Below, one piece after another: positions 1-7,915 of a stretch of 64,000 nucleotides of DNA. This stretch comes from CAYVQZ01 sp964453435 (GTDB lineage Bacteria > Abyssobacteria > SURF-5), in the NCBI GenBank assembly GCA_964453435.1, contig CAYVQZ010000004.1, forward strand, positions 1 to 64,000. The letters are read 5' to 3'. The notes beneath the pieces were generated by a model, which ran no database searches, was not told the origin of the DNA, and was given only the letters and a program-made list of their open reading frames with translations. A program made the position numbers and the translations under genes. Numbering within the stretch: the first letter of the stretch is position 1; the number at the start of each line of letters is the position of its first letter.

Positions 1-53
1 ATGGCGGGTTTTAAACCGACCATCACTGGCGGGGTTTGAAGCGATCGGTGACA
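1..53 (-). mobile_element. Terminus of an IS21-family element running off the window
   Basis: Read on the minus strand, the segment starts at 53 with TGTCACCGATCG and continues with spaced CCCGCCA-type repeats. The same architecture ends the IS21 remnant at 7624 (TGTCAGCGGTCACTC). TGTCA ends followed by short internal repeats are typical of IS21 termini. The body of the element would lie left of position 1 and is not visible, so this is an inferred end only. It cuts the reading frame of the gene at 1-713. Confidence 0.55.
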
Positions 54-713
54 TTGAAATAGGGCGGTTCCAAATTTATAAATCTCCCCTGCCTCATCCA
101 TATTGAAGCTAAGCGTAAGGGCGAGGCTGAGCAAGAATGTTATGAATATGTTTTTCCAATCTACACGGCCCAGTCGAGCTAATGCCCCTTCGACATAACG
201 AAAACCATTCTCCACCTTTTCTTGCTGCTCTTCAACAAGCCCCCTTGTTTCCAGTACATACCTCTTTAACTCACCAAGCATCACAGAAATCTTTTCTTGC
301 TCCTGCTCAGTGAAAGGTGCATTTTGCTCTTCTTGCTGTGCCGTGGCCAACTCAAGCATTTCCCGTTCCTGATAAGCGATACTCCAAAGGTCAGGAGCTT
401 CGTGTTCCTTTTTGACCCTATGGAGCCATGGGGACAAAGAATACTTTTTCGTATTCTCCCAATTCCCCCACCTCCCATGTTCAATAGGATATTCTACGCC
501 AGGAGAGAAATGAGATATATAATAATCTCCTTCAAAGTCGAAGACAAAATAATATCCCGTAGGTTTGTGAATAAGGCGGTGAACCCAATATTCGGTAAAT
601 CGCCAGCCTCGGGTTTCTTGCCATTCAAAGGACGCCGGGTCGAGACCACATTTTCTTATCATCTCATAAGCTTCGTTCTTTTGCGTTCTTGACAGGAAAT
701 GGTTGTATTTCAA
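1..713 (-). CDS. Hypothetical protein, 3' end replaced by an IS21 terminus (partial)
   Basis: An uninterrupted minus-strand frame runs from a TTG at 713 off the left edge, so it has no visible stop. GGAGGAG lies 6 nt before the TTG, which is 3 nt past the stop codon of the upstream gene (716-718), so the two are probably translationally coupled. The product has an aromatic-rich N-terminal domain (FTEYWVHRLIHKPTGYYF), a Glu/Gln-rich probable coiled coil at about residues 125-185, and one hydrophobic segment (IFITFLLSLALTLSF) near residue 205. From position 53 leftward the frame is IS sequence, so the native C-terminus is lost. I do not recognise the family. Confidence 0.7.
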   Translation of the reverse strand, partial: MKYNHFLSRTQKNEAYEMIRKCGLDPASFEWQETRGWRFTEYWVHRLIHKPTGYYFVFDFEGDYYISHFSPGVEYPIEHGRWGNWENTKKYSLSPWLHRVKKEHEAPDLWSIAYQEREMLELATAQQEEQNAPFTEQEQEKISVMLGELKRYVLETRGLVEEQQEKVENGFRYVEGALARLGRVDWKNIFITFLLSLALTLSFNMDEAGEIYKFGTALFQCHRSLQTPPVMVGLKPA

Positions 714-715
714 TC

Positions 716-1447
716 TCAGCTCCTCCCAGTATTTTTCAACTCCGTGTCGCCAGACAATTCTTTGAGGGTCTCAGTTATCTGGTCAAGAATGTTCAGGGCC
801 CGTCCTGCAATCACGTGTGCCACATTAATTCGGCGGCGTATCCACTTCTCTGTTTTTCCGACGGGTTCATTTTGCATTTGCATTTCAAGAAAATACTGAT
901 ACTTTTCAATATCCTCGTTGAGCCAATCGAATTTTGTCATTACAGAGAATATAGATTGCTGATGATTTGCCCCTAATAGATGCAAGGACGAAATTCCGGC
1001 TTCGAGTGCTGGAACTCTAAATTTATTAACCATTTTGGGGTGAAGCTTTCCACTTACAATTTCATCTATGTTTGTTAATTTATCATCCGTCATTTCAGCC
1101 AATTCTCTCCATCTTTCAACATCCTTATTTCCCTGTATATCAACAAGGTTGTTACAGAGCCTTTGAAGGTTAACTTGATTAACGCCACCAATCTCAACCA
1201 TTTCTTGGTAACATGTGTTAGCAAGACGAAGTCGGAGTTCTCTGAATTGGGAACACAGACCTCTCTGAAAATCTTCTTTTGTTTGCTCCCTTTTTTTGTT
1301 ATCTTTTTGGATGGAGAAAAAGTAAGTTATCCCGGCGCCGATTAGCAGACCAATAAAAGTGTTCCAATCAAGCTCGCGTAATATCTGGCCAAGCACTCGT
1401 GATATTTGAGCAAGCACGCGTAATATTTGGGCAGAATCCTCGGGCAC
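716..1447 (-). CDS. Hypothetical single-pass membrane protein with N-terminal heptad repeats
   Basis: About 243 residues. I chose the GTG at 1447 because GGAGGA lies 6 nt upstream; the longer TTG frame (1471) has that SD inside it. Residues 6-26 are three consecutive heptads (AQILRVL, AQISRVL, GQILREL), followed by one membrane helix (TFIGLLIGAGITYFFSI) and a soluble, mostly helical C-terminal domain of about 200 residues. The heptads are encoded by an imperfect 21-bp tandem repeat. The gene is directly followed by the partial gene at 1-713, so they form a two-gene operon. Function unknown. Confidence 0.75.
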   Translation of the reverse strand: MPEDSAQILRVLAQISRVLGQILRELDWNTFIGLLIGAGITYFFSIQKDNKKREQTKEDFQRGLCSQFRELRLRLANTCYQEMVEIGGVNQVNLQRLCNNLVDIQGNKDVERWRELAEMTDDKLTNIDEIVSGKLHPKMVNKFRVPALEAGISSLHLLGANHQQSIFSVMTKFDWLNEDIEKYQYFLEMQMQNEPVGKTEKWIRRRINVAHVIAGRALNILDQITETLKELSGDTELKNTGRS

Positions 1448-1633
1448 GAGGCTTCCTCCAAAAATAGGCAAAACTCACTGCCGTGTCAGAATCTCAAAAT
1501 CATGTTTGGTTACTTTGCGTGTGGCTTTATGAACCAGACCCTTTTGAATATTTTTTATGGGTAGCCCAAAGAGGCTTCCCCATACCCTGTCCGTCATGGA
1601 CATGTTTGGTCGAAATCTGATAATAATGATTAT

Positions 1634-2206
1634 TCATTTCGATTCTGCTGAAAGCAGAGTATACCTTTTACCGTAAATTTGGTATTTCTTTCTTGATTTA
1701 TATTCCATGGATGGCTCTAAATTAGAAGAATATCCAGCAACAATGTCAACAATTGCCCCTTGCTCTTCAATTATTCTTTTCACTAAAGCCTCTGGTGAAT
1801 CTTCATCTCTCTCTCCTTGAAAGCGAGTTGTAATAATTAATGGTTCACTATCACCGGGGGCAAGCTCCATAATTATTGGGAGGTCTTCGTCGAGAGGACA
1901 AGCCTTTTCTCCTAAAAAGGCGTCGACAAAGAAAGAGAGGTCTTTCGCAGCATGCTTTCCGAAATTTTCGATATGACATTTATACTCAACTGTAGTTTTT
2001 CCATCCTCGTTATAAATATAATAATACGAATTGTTCTGGTACCTATGTAATTTCAATCTAAGCCATGGTCTATTTTCCAAAACGAAGAATCTTTCTGAGT
2101 AGTCTAATGCCTTTTCACTTACTGAACAGCTGCGAATAGAAACAACAAGGGCAGCCACTGCAGCTACGAATGTAAACAGTTTTGTGATAAATTTTTTCGA
2201 ATCCAT
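1634..2206 (-). CDS. Hypothetical membrane-anchored protein
   Basis: 190 residues starting ATG after AGGGAGAG. Residues 5-25 are one hydrophobic helix (signal anchor, with a Cys in the following SCSVSEK). The rest is soluble and beta-rich, with conserved-looking FFVLENRPWLRL and a domain resembling those in many uncharacterised anchored proteins. It lies in the same direction as the two-gene operon at 1-1447, 187 nt before it. No catalytic motif is seen and I do not recognise the family. Confidence 0.7.
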   Translation of the reverse strand: MDSKKFITKLFTFVAAVAALVVSIRSCSVSEKALDYSERFFVLENRPWLRLKLHRYQNNSYYYIYNEDGKTTVEYKCHIENFGKHAAKDLSFFVDAFLGEKACPLDEDLPIIMELAPGDSEPLIITTRFQGERDEDSPEALVKRIIEEQGAIVDIVAGYSSNLEPSMEYKSRKKYQIYGKRYTLLSAESK

Positions 2207-2257
2207 TCTTCTCTCCCTTAAGAATCTCCTGGCAGATTCCGGCGTGTTTCAATCGGT

Positions 2258-2287
2258 ATGGTAATATGTTAATTGCAATTTTGTCAA
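2258..2287 (-). promoter_or_regulatory. Possible sigma70-type promoter for the gene at 1634-2206
   Basis: On the minus strand a perfect -35 TTGACA (2282-2287) is followed after 18 nt by TACCAT (2258-2263), a weak -10, about 50 nt upstream of the start codon. The surrounding DNA is AT-rich. Confidence 0.4.
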
Positions 2288-2370
2288 GAAAGTTACTTTT
2301 CTGCGTGAGAAGCTGGAGACATTCGATTATCAGGATTTTTGCGCCGTCGCCGTTTCTTATGTAATACGTC

Positions 2371-2450
2371 CGCTATCCCTTTGCCGACCCGTTCGCGACA
2401 CTGCTTAACCCATTCGGCCTCAGCATCTTTTCACCGGATATTCCACGTCC
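2371..2450 (-). pseudogene. Decayed small-ORF fragment ending in KQCRERVGKG (copy 1)
   Basis: The minus strand encodes EAEWVKQCRERVGKG followed by a basic tail, frame-shifted at its 5' side. A second copy lies at 3413-3488. The near-identical stretch is about 40 nt long. Both seem to be C-terminal remnants of the same unknown small protein. The 2207-2702 interval otherwise holds no convincing gene, but has a degenerate GTGCGAAT...ATTCGCGC palindrome near 2490-2512. Confidence 0.4.
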
Positions 2451-2702
2451 ACGTTGTTCTTTTGGGCGTCTAATCTGTACGTGAGAGCCAACACGTGCGA
2501 ATAAATTCGCGCCTACCAATCCGCATTTCGGTGAAAAAGGGGGAATGTCTTCTAGTTTGGGAAACAGGTCGTTGCAACACGGCAAAGTATCCATGCAAGA
2601 CGATGACCGAAATCTTTGCAGCGTCAAGAAGAAAACCGGAAAGGTCCGGACGGTGGGATGGATGAAGCGCGGCCAGTCGGCCCCTGCTCTCCCGATGCGC
2701 TC

Positions 2703-2927
2703 CTAGGCCGCGAAACGGAGAATTTCGATTTCAACGCCTTTCCTAATTGATTCCTCGGCGCGATTCATTACCTTTTCGGTGATGGATTCCGAAAGGTAAT
2801 ACTCGCCGCAGTTCTCGCAGATGTCTGCGGGGACATCCTTCATGATGATCGTGCTTTCTCCCCGTTGGAGCGTGACTGTCGCCATGCCGGCGCGTGTCTC
2901 CCCCTGTTTACAGATAACGCATTTCAT
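2703..2927 (-). CDS. YgiT/MqsA-type zinc-finger antitoxin
   Basis: 74 residues from the ATG at 2927, which has AAGGAG upstream. It has the two CxxC pairs of YgiT-type zinc fingers (CVIC at residues 3-6 and CENC at about 37-40), the usual ICENCGEYYLS core and an acidic-basic helical tail. YgiT-type proteins are antitoxins and autorepressors paired with small RNase-type toxins. The start overlaps the stop of the DUF4258 gene by 4 nt (ATGA, 2924-2927), so the pair is an operon. Unlike MqsA there is no C-terminal HTH domain, so DNA binding is not shown. Confidence 0.85.
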   Translation of the reverse strand: MKCVICKQGETRAGMATVTLQRGESTIIMKDVPADICENCGEYYLSESITEKVMNRAEESIRKGVEIEILRFAA

Positions 2928-3211
2928 AGGTTTCTCCTTGTGCGAAAGTCTTCGCTCCATATTCCGACTTCAGGAACATATGCCGTAACAACGTAACACC
3001 TCTTTCGTTCCTCTTCCAGCGCCGCGACGACATGAATAGGACGCCCGTCTACGACTGCAAAAAGCAGGCGACTCGGGAAAGGCGTGTCCGCCGGGTATTC
3101 CGCGATAATTTCCCCTGATTCAAGAACCGCCCGCACCTGAGCAGGAGTAATCTTGCGTTCGAACATTCTTTGAGCGGCATGGCCGCTGAAAATGATTTCT
3201 CCACACTCCAT
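2924..3211 (-). CDS. DUF4258 domain protein, probable toxin
   Basis: 95 residues. The HAAQRMFERKIT motif at the N-terminus, the central EYPADTPFPSRL and the strand VVDGRPIHVVAAL match the DUF4258 fold, a small RelE/BrnT-like group commonly encoded directly before a YgiT-type zinc-finger gene. Here it overlaps such a gene by 4 nt. By analogy it would be an mRNA-targeting toxin held in check by the downstream product; this is inference from gene pairing, and no activity can be read from the sequence. Confidence 0.8.
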   Translation of the reverse strand: MECGEIIFSGHAAQRMFERKITPAQVRAVLESGEIIAEYPADTPFPSRLLFAVVDGRPIHVVAALEEERKRCYVVTAYVPEVGIWSEDFRTRRNL

Positions 3212-3412
3212 AATTTAAAATATCATCTTCACAACAAGGAAGTCAATGTTCGTTGGCCTTCGTCCACGGGAGAAAACGCCTGTCGTAAGCGGACCAGTGA
3301 GCCGTTGGGTCTCCTGCAATACAACAATATATCAAATGGAAGACCATGACCCTGAATCTCACCTCCTGCATTTAGAAATCGTTGCGTCGTCGCGTCAATT
3401 TGTTATTGAGCG

Positions 3413-3488
3413 CCGCCCCCATCCCTTTGCCGACCCGTTCGCGACACTGCTTCATGGGTTCGGCCTCGGCTTCCGGATATTCGACACG
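3413..3488 (-). pseudogene. Decayed small-ORF fragment ending in KQCRERVGKG (copy 2)
   Basis: The minus strand reads EYPEAEAEPMKQCRERVGKG and then a basic tail ending at a TAA near 3378. A stop codon sits just upstream, so only the C-terminal part survives. It matches copy 1 at 2371-2450 at both DNA and protein level. Confidence 0.4.
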
Positions 3489-4167
3489 TGTCAACTAATT
3501 GGTGTAATTCGCGGTCAAATTAAACCTTCCGTTTTTTCGTGTCCCTCGTTATCCATTCGCTCGATGAGCTTGCCCTGAGTGAGCCCGGCGAACGGGGTGT
3601 TCCCGGTTCTAAGATAATCAGCGCGATCTGCGGATGGAAATCTTGATGCCTTTCTTAGAACACGAATTAACCGAATTGGGCGAATCACACAAATTTTTTG
3701 ACTCACGACTTTGGATGTTGGACTTTGGACCTGAAACTCTGATCGATCTTCGTCCTTCGTCCCTTCCCCGTGTCGCCCGGTTCCCCCCGTGATCCACGAA
3801 GAAATTTTTTCTTCGCGCCAGCGACTCTGCAATTTTCTCTTTGCGTCCTTCGTGCCTTTGCGGATCAATAGTAGTTTTATGCGTTTGTGATCGATCGTAT
3901 TTCTTTCGCGTCCTTCAGCATTCATTCGCCGGTTCCAAGATCTTGATGTCTTTTTCGTGTAATTCGCGTAATTAGTGGTCCAATCAAGCCCTTCATCCTT
4001 TCATTTGTGCGATTTGAACACATTCGTGGCATTCGTGTTCCGGCACTTCCGCGCGAAGCGCGCCACTGAAAAAGTCTTTCCTCCTTCTCCGCGCTCTCTG
4101 CGTCTCTGCGGTGCAACAATGTTTCCGGTGTCTTTTTTTGCCGTGGCGTTTGAGACATGAATCCCGG

Positions 4168-4187
4168 ATTCCTGCCTTCGCAGGAAT
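4168..4187. repeat. REP-like palindrome ATTCCTGC/GCAGGAAT
   Basis: Perfect 8-bp inverted repeat with a 4-nt loop. Related copies lie at 16414-16433 and 42001-42020. This type of palindrome is common between genes in many bacteria. Confidence 0.6.
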
Positions 4188-4634
4188 GGCGGACAGGGAG
4201 GCAGGAACGACGGAAAGAAAATCAGTTTTTCCTGGAACACGAATTGGACGAATTGGGCGAACTTGCCGAAGGAAAAGAGAGGTTCCTCGTCGCATGGCTT
4301 CTCGGAATGACAGAAAAGGGCGCACGGCCGCGCTCCCCTGCAAGAGATTTGGTGTAGATTGCTTATTCCAGGGACGCGGAACCAAGAAATCCATATCCCC
4401 GGATTCAGGCTTCGGCCTTTGGCGAGCGGTGTAATTGCCTCGCGGTTCAATTGCGGTTGCTCCGTTCAGGGGACAGCGAGTGTGTTCCCGCTACAAGCAA
4501 CACCGAAAGCGCTCTTTTGATTCTATTATCTCCCCGGAACATCCAGGCTTTAGTGAACATTGACAAACCGGCGCTTCACCGGCTATAACTTAAGATACCG
4601 TTTTCTACCTTTGGACAACCTACCGGAGAAGGCC

Positions 4635-6170
4635 ATGCTCGCGAAGATTTTCAGCAGTTCCGTGTTCGGTGTCGATGCGTACCAGGTGGAAGTGGAAGTG
4701 GATCTGGGCGGCGGCCTGCCCTCGTACACGGTCGTCGGATTGCCGGATACGGCGGTCAGGGAGAGCAGGGAACGCGTGGCGGCGGCGATCAAGAACTCGG
4801 GCTACAAACTCCCGAGCAAGCGCATCACCGTGAACCTCGCGCCCGCCGACGTGAAGAAGGAAGGCTCGTCGTTCGACCTCCCGATTGCGGTCGGAATCCT
4901 CGCGGCGTCGGAACAAGTCAAGAGCGAGAAGTTTCTCGATTACTATATCACGGGCGAACTCTCGCTCGACGGCGCGATCCGAGGCGTGGCGGGCGTGCTG
5001 CCGATGACGCTGCAGGCGTCGAAGGCGAAGATGCGCGGCATCGTCGTTCCGCTCGACAACGCCGCCGAGGCCGCAGTGGTCGACAAGGTCGAGGTGATAC
5101 CGGCGAAAACGCTGCGCGCGCTCGTCGATTTCCTGGAAGACTTCGCGCCCATCGAGCCGCACACCATCGACCTCAAGACGGCGTTCAAGCGGAGCTCGAA
5201 GTATCCCATCGACTTTCAGGACGTGAAGGGACAGGCGCACGTGAAGCGCGCGCTCGAGGTGGCGGCCGCGGGCGCGCACAACGTGCTGATGATAGGGCCG
5301 CCGGGTTCGGGCAAGACGATGCTCGCGAAACGGCTCGCCACCGTGCTTCCCGATATGGCGCTGGACGAATCGCACGAGATAACGAAAATCCACAGCATCA
5401 GCGGGCTGCTTCCGCCCGGCAAGGCGCTCATCGCCACGCGCCCGTTCCGCTCGCCGCACCACACCATCTCCGATGTCGCGCTCGTGGGCGGCGGCAACCA
5501 TCCGAAACCCGGCGAGGTGAGCCTCGCGCACAACGGCGTGCTGTTCCTCGACGAACTGCCGGAATTCAACCGAAAGGCGCTGGCGGCGCTCAGGCAGCCG
5601 CTCGAGGACGGTTGCGTCACAATCTCGCGGGCGGCGTACTCGCTCACGTTTCCCGCCGACTTCATGCTCGCGGCCGCGATGAACCCGTGCCCGTGCGGGA
5701 ACCTGGGCGACCCTCGGCGCGAGTGCACATGCCAGCCGTCGGCGGTGCACCGCTACCTCGGGCGGCTCTCGGGACCGCTGCTCGACCGGATCGATATGCA
5801 CATGGAGGTGCCGGGTCTGAAATACGCCGAGCTGTCGTCGTCCGAACCGTCGGGCGAGCCGTCATCAGCCATCAGGGACCGGGTTCAAAAGGCGCGGAAT
5901 CTCCAGCGCGAGCGGTTTGTGAAGGACTCCATCCGCTGTAACTCGCAGATGGGGCCGAAACAGGTGAAAAAGCACTGCGTCACGACCGACGACGCGAAGG
6001 AATTGCTGAAGGCGGCGATTCTGAATCTCGGCATCTCGGCGCGCGCCTACGACCGAATCCTGAAAGTCGCCCGCACGATCGCCGACCTGGCGGAATCGGA
6101 GATCATCCGGGCGGAACACATTTCGGAGGCGATACAGTACAGGAGCTTTGATAGGGGGTTGTGGAGATAG
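4635..6170 (+). CDS. yifB: YifB/ComM-family Mg-chelatase-like AAA ATPase
   Basis: 511 residues from the ATG at 4635 (GGAG 6 nt upstream; MLAKIFSSSVFG is the usual N-terminus of the family). Order of domains: Lon-protease-like ChlI fold (1-165), AAA Mg-chelatase ATPase with Walker A GPPGSGKT (221-228) and Walker B LFLDELPEF (about 303-311), a Cys cluster (NPCPCG...CTC, about 352-366) and a C-terminal helical domain ending FDRGLWR. ComM is a hexameric helicase that extends heteroduplex during natural transformation; that role is inferred here. Its 3' end is repeated three times downstream at 12172, 12791 and 13894. Confidence 0.95.
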   Translation: MLAKIFSSSVFGVDAYQVEVEVDLGGGLPSYTVVGLPDTAVRESRERVAAAIKNSGYKLPSKRITVNLAPADVKKEGSSFDLPIAVGILAASEQVKSEKFLDYYITGELSLDGAIRGVAGVLPMTLQASKAKMRGIVVPLDNAAEAAVVDKVEVIPAKTLRALVDFLEDFAPIEPHTIDLKTAFKRSSKYPIDFQDVKGQAHVKRALEVAAAGAHNVLMIGPPGSGKTMLAKRLATVLPDMALDESHEITKIHSISGLLPPGKALIATRPFRSPHHTISDVALVGGGNHPKPGEVSLAHNGVLFLDELPEFNRKALAALRQPLEDGCVTISRAAYSLTFPADFMLAAAMNPCPCGNLGDPRRECTCQPSAVHRYLGRLSGPLLDRIDMHMEVPGLKYAELSSSEPSGEPSSAIRDRVQKARNLQRERFVKDSIRCNSQMGPKQVKKHCVTTDDAKELLKAAILNLGISARAYDRILKVARTIADLAESEIIRAEHISEAIQYRSFDRGLWR

Positions 6171-6285
6171 GGATAAGTTCAGAGCTGAAGATTCAATCCG
6201 CGGATTGCGCAGATTTCCGCAGACTGGTCTTGTATTGTGAAACGAACAGAAAAGAGGAACGCTGTGCTAAGGCTTGGTGTTGACG

Positions 6286-7113
6286 ATGACTTTTGAGACA
6301 GAAGGATTTTTAAGCAAAGAGGCCGAAGTTGCTGCCGGACAGATTTTTGAACAACATAGGGGGCTTTTTGAATCCTGCTCCGAAATCAACAGATTTGCCT
6401 GTTCAATCAAACGCCAACTCAAAATCCATAATCAATACGTTCGAGAACTCGCTGCGGCTGTTTTGTTCACTCGACTTTTGGAAGGATTTCAGGCCGTCTA
6501 TTTGTTATGTAATCGCGGATTCCTCGAGGAAACAGCCATTCAGCTAAGAGGAATGCTTGAATCATTGGTTCAATTGGAGCTTTGCTGCGTCAATTGGGAA
6601 TTCTACTCCTTGTATCTGTCGTACACCGAAATCAGGAACAAGCTAAAGACGATAAATGTCGCCATTAATTCATTAGAAGATGAGGTGCTTCCGTCATTAA
6701 AGGAATATGCGACCACTGACCGCAAGGAAAAGCTGGAGTCCCAATTACAGCCGATACTTCAAATAATGGAATCTAAGGGAATCAAGAAAGAGCATTTTGA
6801 GACGATAGAGAATCTTGCACGAAAAGCAGGATTGACGCTGTATTATAATTCGATGTATCGATATTTAAGTGAGGCTGCCCATTCATCTCCCGCATCTCTT
6901 ACAAGCTATTTCAAGCGGAATCAAAAAGGAGATGTCGTGGGGCTTTTGCATGGATTTACAGATAGAAACATCTATATGTTCTTGGTTTCAGCTGCACACT
7001 TTCTGCTCAATTCCGTTGAAGCGATATCGCAAATTTTCGCGTTGGAAACAAAGAAGGGAACAAGCGATTACTTCTCGCGGCTTGGCAAATTCAAGGAATC
7101 ATATTACGGTTGA
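6286..7113 (+). CDS. DUF5677-like protein
   Basis: About 275 residues, all-alpha, with LLCNRGFLEETAIQLRGMLES in the first third and YNSMYRYLSEAAHSSPASL near residue 205. That pattern (an R-x3-E helix and a later S-x4-H helix) is typical of DUF5677, a HEPN-like group found mostly in accessory regions. The start is unclear: TTG 6274, GTG 6277, TTG 6280 and ATG 6286 are all in frame with only a weak AAGG upstream. AT-rich codon use contrasts with yifB and suggests transfer. Its 3' end abuts an IS21 remnant, overlapping it by a few bases. Confidence 0.7.
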   Translation: MTFETEGFLSKEAEVAAGQIFEQHRGLFESCSEINRFACSIKRQLKIHNQYVRELAAAVLFTRLLEGFQAVYLLCNRGFLEETAIQLRGMLESLVQLELCCVNWEFYSLYLSYTEIRNKLKTINVAINSLEDEVLPSLKEYATTDRKEKLESQLQPILQIMESKGIKKEHFETIENLARKAGLTLYYNSMYRYLSEAAHSSPASLTSYFKRNQKGDVVGLLHGFTDRNIYMFLVSAAHFLLNSVEAISQIFALETKKGTSDYFSRLGKFKESYYG

Positions 7114-7520
7114 GCCTTTTGGGCCTGTAATCGAAAAGGGACCGCCGTATTCGCGCCAAGCCTGCGGACGAAACGCCTCACGGAGGAATATGAGCCGGTG
7201 AAACCGCTTTCATAGACCAGATCCTGCCAGATCCGCTGGGCGGACAGCCACTGATCGAGCTTCTTCCCTATGGCCTCTCTGAACGGCTCGCACAGGCTAT
7301 CCCTGCCTGGGGGATGCCCGGACGCCGGAAAAACCAAATCTCCGAGCAAAGACCCGGCGGTCGGAATGGCGGGGTTTGAGCGGCTACGCCTCAGCCGATC
7401 GTATCGCGCCACTGTCTCGCGGTCTACTCCAAGCTCCCGCGCTATGCGCCGATACGACCAATTCCGCTCCAGCAAGCCTATTATTGCGTGGATTCTTGCC
7501 ATCTTGAGCCTGTTTGCCAT
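7104..7520 (-). pseudogene. istA: IstA transposase N-terminal fragment (IS21 family)
   Basis: 138 residues. The N-terminal HTH (LLERNWSYRRIARELGVDRETVARY) and the SYSSVRRFVRRL segment are standard IstA features. The frame ends just where the EEAQVDFG-type start of the DDE catalytic domain should follow, so only the DNA-binding part is left. ATG start with AGGAGGTATGC upstream. Confidence 0.8.
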
Positions 7521-7624
7521 GCATACCTCCTTTGCAAATGTGCAAAGAAGATATACACCATCTCATCTCAAAATGGCTGGGTTTGATTCGACCCTGAGTG
7601 GCGGGTTTTGAGTGACCGCTGACA
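7104..7624 (-). mobile_element. Truncated IS21-family insertion sequence
   Basis: The remnant begins at the TGTCAGCGGTCACTC terminus (7624), runs through short internal repeats and into an istA-like frame, and stops abruptly next to the gene at 6286-7113. The catalytic half of IstA, the IstB ATPase gene and the other terminus are missing, so it cannot move on its own. Confidence 0.8.
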
Positions 7625-7915
7625 TTACACCTCGCGTGACCAATTCCACGGCTTTAATACCTGTGTTTCAGGCACAGATATCGCATGAATTTCTTGGGAA
7701 TTTTGAGCGAACTTTGACGATGATTGCCAGCTTATTCAACCTAGCCGAACGCCAAAACTTTTTAAGCATTCTCCTACTCGATGGCTTAGCCGTCAATCGA
7801 ATTGAATGTAATCCTATTTTCGAATTTGATTTTCTTTGCTGAAGAGTGTAAGGGGCTTCATGGAAACTCCTGTCTGCAAATTTCAAAACTGTTTCCAAGC
7901 GTTACATTTGGCGCT

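Larger units (their letters stand above)
3212..4634. other. Long intergenic region made of decayed dispersed repeats
   Basis: No gene is supported here. The stretch holds the second KQCRERVGKG fragment, GGACTTTGGAC-type repeats near 3709-3732, copies of a GAACACGAATTAACCGAATT-type repeat (3658 and a variant at 4236), a stretch near 4081-4125 reading like the widely scattered 'CTCTGCGTCTCTGCG' intergenic repeat, and an ATTCCTGC/GCAGGAAT palindrome. Open frames in it are spurious translations of these repeats. Confidence 0.6.

Noticed and set aside
297..692. Plus-strand open frame of 131 codons
   Set aside because: It is antisense to the better supported minus-strand gene at 1-713, which has coupled start, SD and protein-like composition.
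2373..2627. 84-codon minus-strand frame
   Set aside because: It crosses decayed repeats, has no RBS and no domain.
4620..5801. 393-codon minus-strand frame
   Set aside because: It is the complement of yifB with Arg/His-rich composition typical of antisense frames in GC-rich genes.
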